From the NCBI GenBank assembly GCA_963795055.1, contig CAWCGJ010000042.1, positions 186,001 to 250,000 on the forward strand: a stretch of 64,000 bases of DNA, written 5' to 3'. A program made the translations under genes and the position numbers. The stretch comes from JASHPR01 sp963795055. Its GTDB lineage: Bacteria > Actinomycetota > Actinomycetes > Streptosporangiales > Streptosporangiaceae. The notes below the pieces were generated by a model that saw only the letters and a list, made by a program, of their open reading frames with translations, had not been told where the DNA came from and did not search any database. Each line of letters starts with the position of its first letter. The first letter of the stretch is position 1. Shown one piece after another: positions 62,121 through 64,000 of the stretch.

Positions 62121-62421
62121 CCGAGAAGCAGGGCGAGGCTCGTCTTTCGGGGCGGGGTAAGTCCTGCGTTGCTGCTGATCGACGTCCTGCCGGATGGTCG
62201 AGAGCAGTGCGTCGCCGCAGGGTGCTGCGAGGTAGGACGGCGGCTAGGAGTGCCTGTGCGTGCTGTGCCGGTTTACCCGGCCAGTCAACTGGCTGCAGAG
62301 CATCCGGAGAGCCGAAACCACGTGCCTGTCCCGGGCGGGTGTGGGACACGAATGTAGGGGTCGTTGATCGTCGCTGTTCGCGCGGCCACTCTGAGATGGT
62401 TTATTTCTCAGAGGAGGCGCG
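62121..62421 (+). other. Intergenic stretch before the ISKra4-type remnant
   Basis: About 300 bases with no supportable ORF. The part up to 62350 has several short GC stems but no recognised RNA family. The left end of the ISKra4-type element probably lies here; no clear terminal repeat was found. Confidence 0.4.
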
Positions 62422-63720
62422 GTGGCTGGCGAGGCGGGCCTGGCGGGGCTGGAGGCGGAGCGGGCGCGGCTGTATGCCGAGCTGAGCGGGGTTGGTGACT
62501 TCCGGCGGGGCACGCTCAGCGCGGTGTTCCGCAAGTGCGGCAAGCCGAACTGCCGGTGCGCGCAGCCGGGCGCAGCGGGGGCACGGCCCGCAGTGGAACT
62601 GGGCCCGGTGGGCGGGCGGCAAGACGGTGACCACGCACCCGCGGCCCGGTCCGGAGCTGGAGAAAGCGGAGCGTGAGGCGGCGGAGTGGGAGCGGTTCCG
62701 GGCGCTGACCGGGCAGATCGAGGCGGTGAACGAGGCGATCTGTGACGCCCGCCCGCCGTTGCCCTTGCCTGGCGAGGCGGCCCCTGACGGCGAGGGGCAA
62801 AAAGGGGCGGCTCAGCCGGGAGCTCGCCGCGGCGCTCGCGGCGGAGGCTGCCGCCGAGGTAACCAGCCTGGCCGCTGCGGCGGCTGCGGCGCTGGCAGGC
62901 GGCGCGGGGCTGGAGGCCGCGGAGAAGGTGATCCGCGCCGGGCTGCTGCGGCTCGGCGCGGGCGTGCTGGAGGACCTGCTGGCCGCCGATCCCGGCTACG
63001 CGCGGCCCGCGCGCTGACTGCGGCTGCGGCCACCGGGCGGAGATCGCCGGCTACCGGGACAAGACGGCGGGCACGGTGCTCGGCCGGGTCGCCATCCGGC
63101 GGGCCTGGTATCACTGCGGTCAGTGCCATCACGGGCTCGCGCCCCGCGACGCCCAGCTGGGGGTGGCCGGGTCTGCCATGTCGCCGGGGCTGCGGAAGAT
63201 GTGCGCGCGGGCCGCCGCGGCGGTGCCGTTCGCCGCCGCCGCGCGGCTGATCAGCGAGCTGGCCGGGATCACCGTGACCGGCAAGCGCGCCGGGCGGCGC
63301 GCCGAAGCCGACGGGCAGGCCGCGGCCGCCGTCATCGAGGCGCAGGCCGCCGCCGTGCAGGCACGCGCGCTGGTGCCGCTGCCGCCCGCCCCGCCGCTGC
63401 CTGACATCGTGTATGTCGCCATCGACGGGACCGGCGTGCCGGTGACCGCCGGCTGAAGCCGAGGGCCGGCCCGGCAAGGGCGAGGACGGCACCGCCCGCA
63501 CCCGCGAGGTGAAGATGGCCGTCGTGTTCACCCAGACCAGCCTCGACGAGGACGGCCGCCCGGTCCGCGACCCCGCGTCCTCCTCGTATGTGGCCACCTT
63601 CGCCCCGGCGGCCGCGTTCGGCACCCTCATGGCCGCCGAGGCCCGCCGCCGCGGCGCCGACTGCATCCGCCAGCTCGTCGTCCTGGGCGACGGCGCCGCC
63701 TGGATCTGCTATCCCGACGT
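62422..63720 (+). pseudogene. DUF6788/ISKra4-family transposase, frameshifted and truncated
   Basis: GTG 62422 with AGAGGAGG upstream opens ERARLYAELSGVGDFRRGTL and SAVFRKCGKPNCRCAQPG, the cysteine motif of the DUF6788 N-terminal region. Later frames give WARWAGGKTVTTHPRPGP, SRELAAALAAEAAAEVTSLA, VAIRRAWYHCGQCHHGLAPR (zinc motif of ISKra4 transposases), IVYVAIDGTGVPV with the first catalytic Asp, and VVLGDGAAWI with the second. The rest of the catalytic domain is missing: homology stops near 63703 at a 32-bp palindrome. At least three frame changes and a 3' truncation make it inactive. Confidence 0.75.
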
Positions 63721-63734
63721 CGGGATAGCAGATC
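63703..63734. repeat. Perfect 32-bp palindrome at the transposase truncation point
   Basis: GATCTGCTATCCCGAC is followed directly by its exact reverse complement, with no loop. It lies where transposase homology ends. The core CGGGATA recurs nearby in both orientations (63721, 63751, 63807), framing the 3' end of the adjacent recombinase gene. Confidence 0.9.
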
Positions 63735-63814
63735 TTATTCCGGTGCCGCGGTTATCCCGAGGTGCTTGAGTCCGGGCCGGTGCAGGGCGGGTTTCATGGT
63801 CCGGGCCGGGATAA

Positions 63815-64000
63815 TCAGAGGCGGTCGAGGAAGTCGATGATGTCGTCGGGCGGTCGGTAGCGGCCTGGCTGGCCGTCGACAGGGACGGTGCGGTCGAGGG
63901 CGCGCTGCTTGAGTTCGAGGTCGGCTTTGAGGTAAATCATCGTGGTCCGGGTCGATTCGTGGCCCATCCACAAGGCGATGACGGCGATGTCGATGCCGGA
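63815..64000 (-). CDS. Tyrosine recombinase/integrase, C-terminal part (5' end outside window)
   Basis: The minus-strand frame entering from the right edge encodes 61 residues: SGIDIAVIALWMGHESTRTT then MIYLKADLELKQRALDRT, stop at 63815-63817. The GHESTRTTMIYL segment holds the last catalytic His and the nucleophile Tyr of tyrosine recombinases. Such C-termini are common in actinobacterial transposon-encoded integrases. With the broken ISKra4-type transposase and palindrome beside it, this marks a mobile-element junction. Confidence 0.82.
   Translation of the reverse strand, partial: SGIDIAVIALWMGHESTRTTMIYLKADLELKQRALDRTVPVDGQPGRYRPPDDIIDFLDRL

Noticed and set aside
62121..62421. Structured RNA or riboswitch after the lytic transglycosylase gene
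   Set aside because: Several GC stems can be drawn but no known RNA signature was recognised and no regulated gene follows except a transposase remnant.

Overview
The window is a very GC-rich chromosome segment, with GC concentrated in third codon positions, strong GGAGG-type ribosome binding sites and frequent GTG starts. It carries typical actinobacterial families: GuaB1, a TTC38-like TPR protein, DrrA/NodI-type ABC exporters, actinobacterial MFS and AsnC proteins, and sites matching the actinobacterial Nur and GlnR consensus. A soil-type actinomycete of streptosporangial affinity is plausible; the species cannot be named from the sequence.

Layout. 1-12.8 kb: a partial trypsin-like protease, a frameshifted MFS exporter, a tandem repeat made of RBS plus hexapeptide minigenes, a membrane GGDEF protein, two oxidoreductases, an archaeal-type aspartyl-tRNA synthetase behind a translational T-box leader, a MarR/YceI divergon, a TTC38-like protein, a NiCoT nickel transporter behind a Nur-box-like site, and a methyltransferase. 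12.8-20.2 kb: a DUF5134 remnant next to a poly-C tract, tRNA-Pro(GGG) with a PD-(D/E)XK nuclease immediately downstream, a NuoF/ferredoxin protein coupled to a ferric-reductase-like membrane protein, then an IS1182-type element abutted by an IS630 element at a CTAG target. 20.3-31.8 kb: a GT51 transglycosylase, GtrA, a three-gene ABC exporter, a phosphotriesterase-family enzyme, and a catabolic operon (acyl-CoA dehydrogenase, SDR, a pair of acyl-CoA dehydrogenases resembling an alpha2beta2 enzyme, SDR).

31.8-42.1 kb is a minus-strand sugar-uptake locus: LacI regulator with twin operators, two peptide-type permeases, two ATPases, a lipoprotein binding protein and a GH3 beta-glucosidase. GH3 is intact, but all six upstream genes carry frameshifts. 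42.4-50.1 kb: an ammonium transporter behind GlnR-like boxes, a ThDP enzyme with a cyclase, a hydrolase, a double-HTH AsnC regulator and a DHA2 MFS exporter. 50.1-64 kb: an inverted-repeat element, an IS110 transposase, a truncated gene, ALDH, a D,D-carboxypeptidase, GuaB1, TetR, an aldonolactone oxidase-type flavoprotein, an MFS transporter, a lytic transglycosylase, a broken ISKra4-type transposase ending at a perfect 32-bp palindrome, and the 3' end of a tyrosine recombinase gene.

Single-base frameshifts are common across the window, often in G/C runs and without nonsense codons in the restored frames. Part of the apparent pseudogenisation may therefore be assembly error. No CRISPR array, rRNA or secondary-metabolite cluster was seen.
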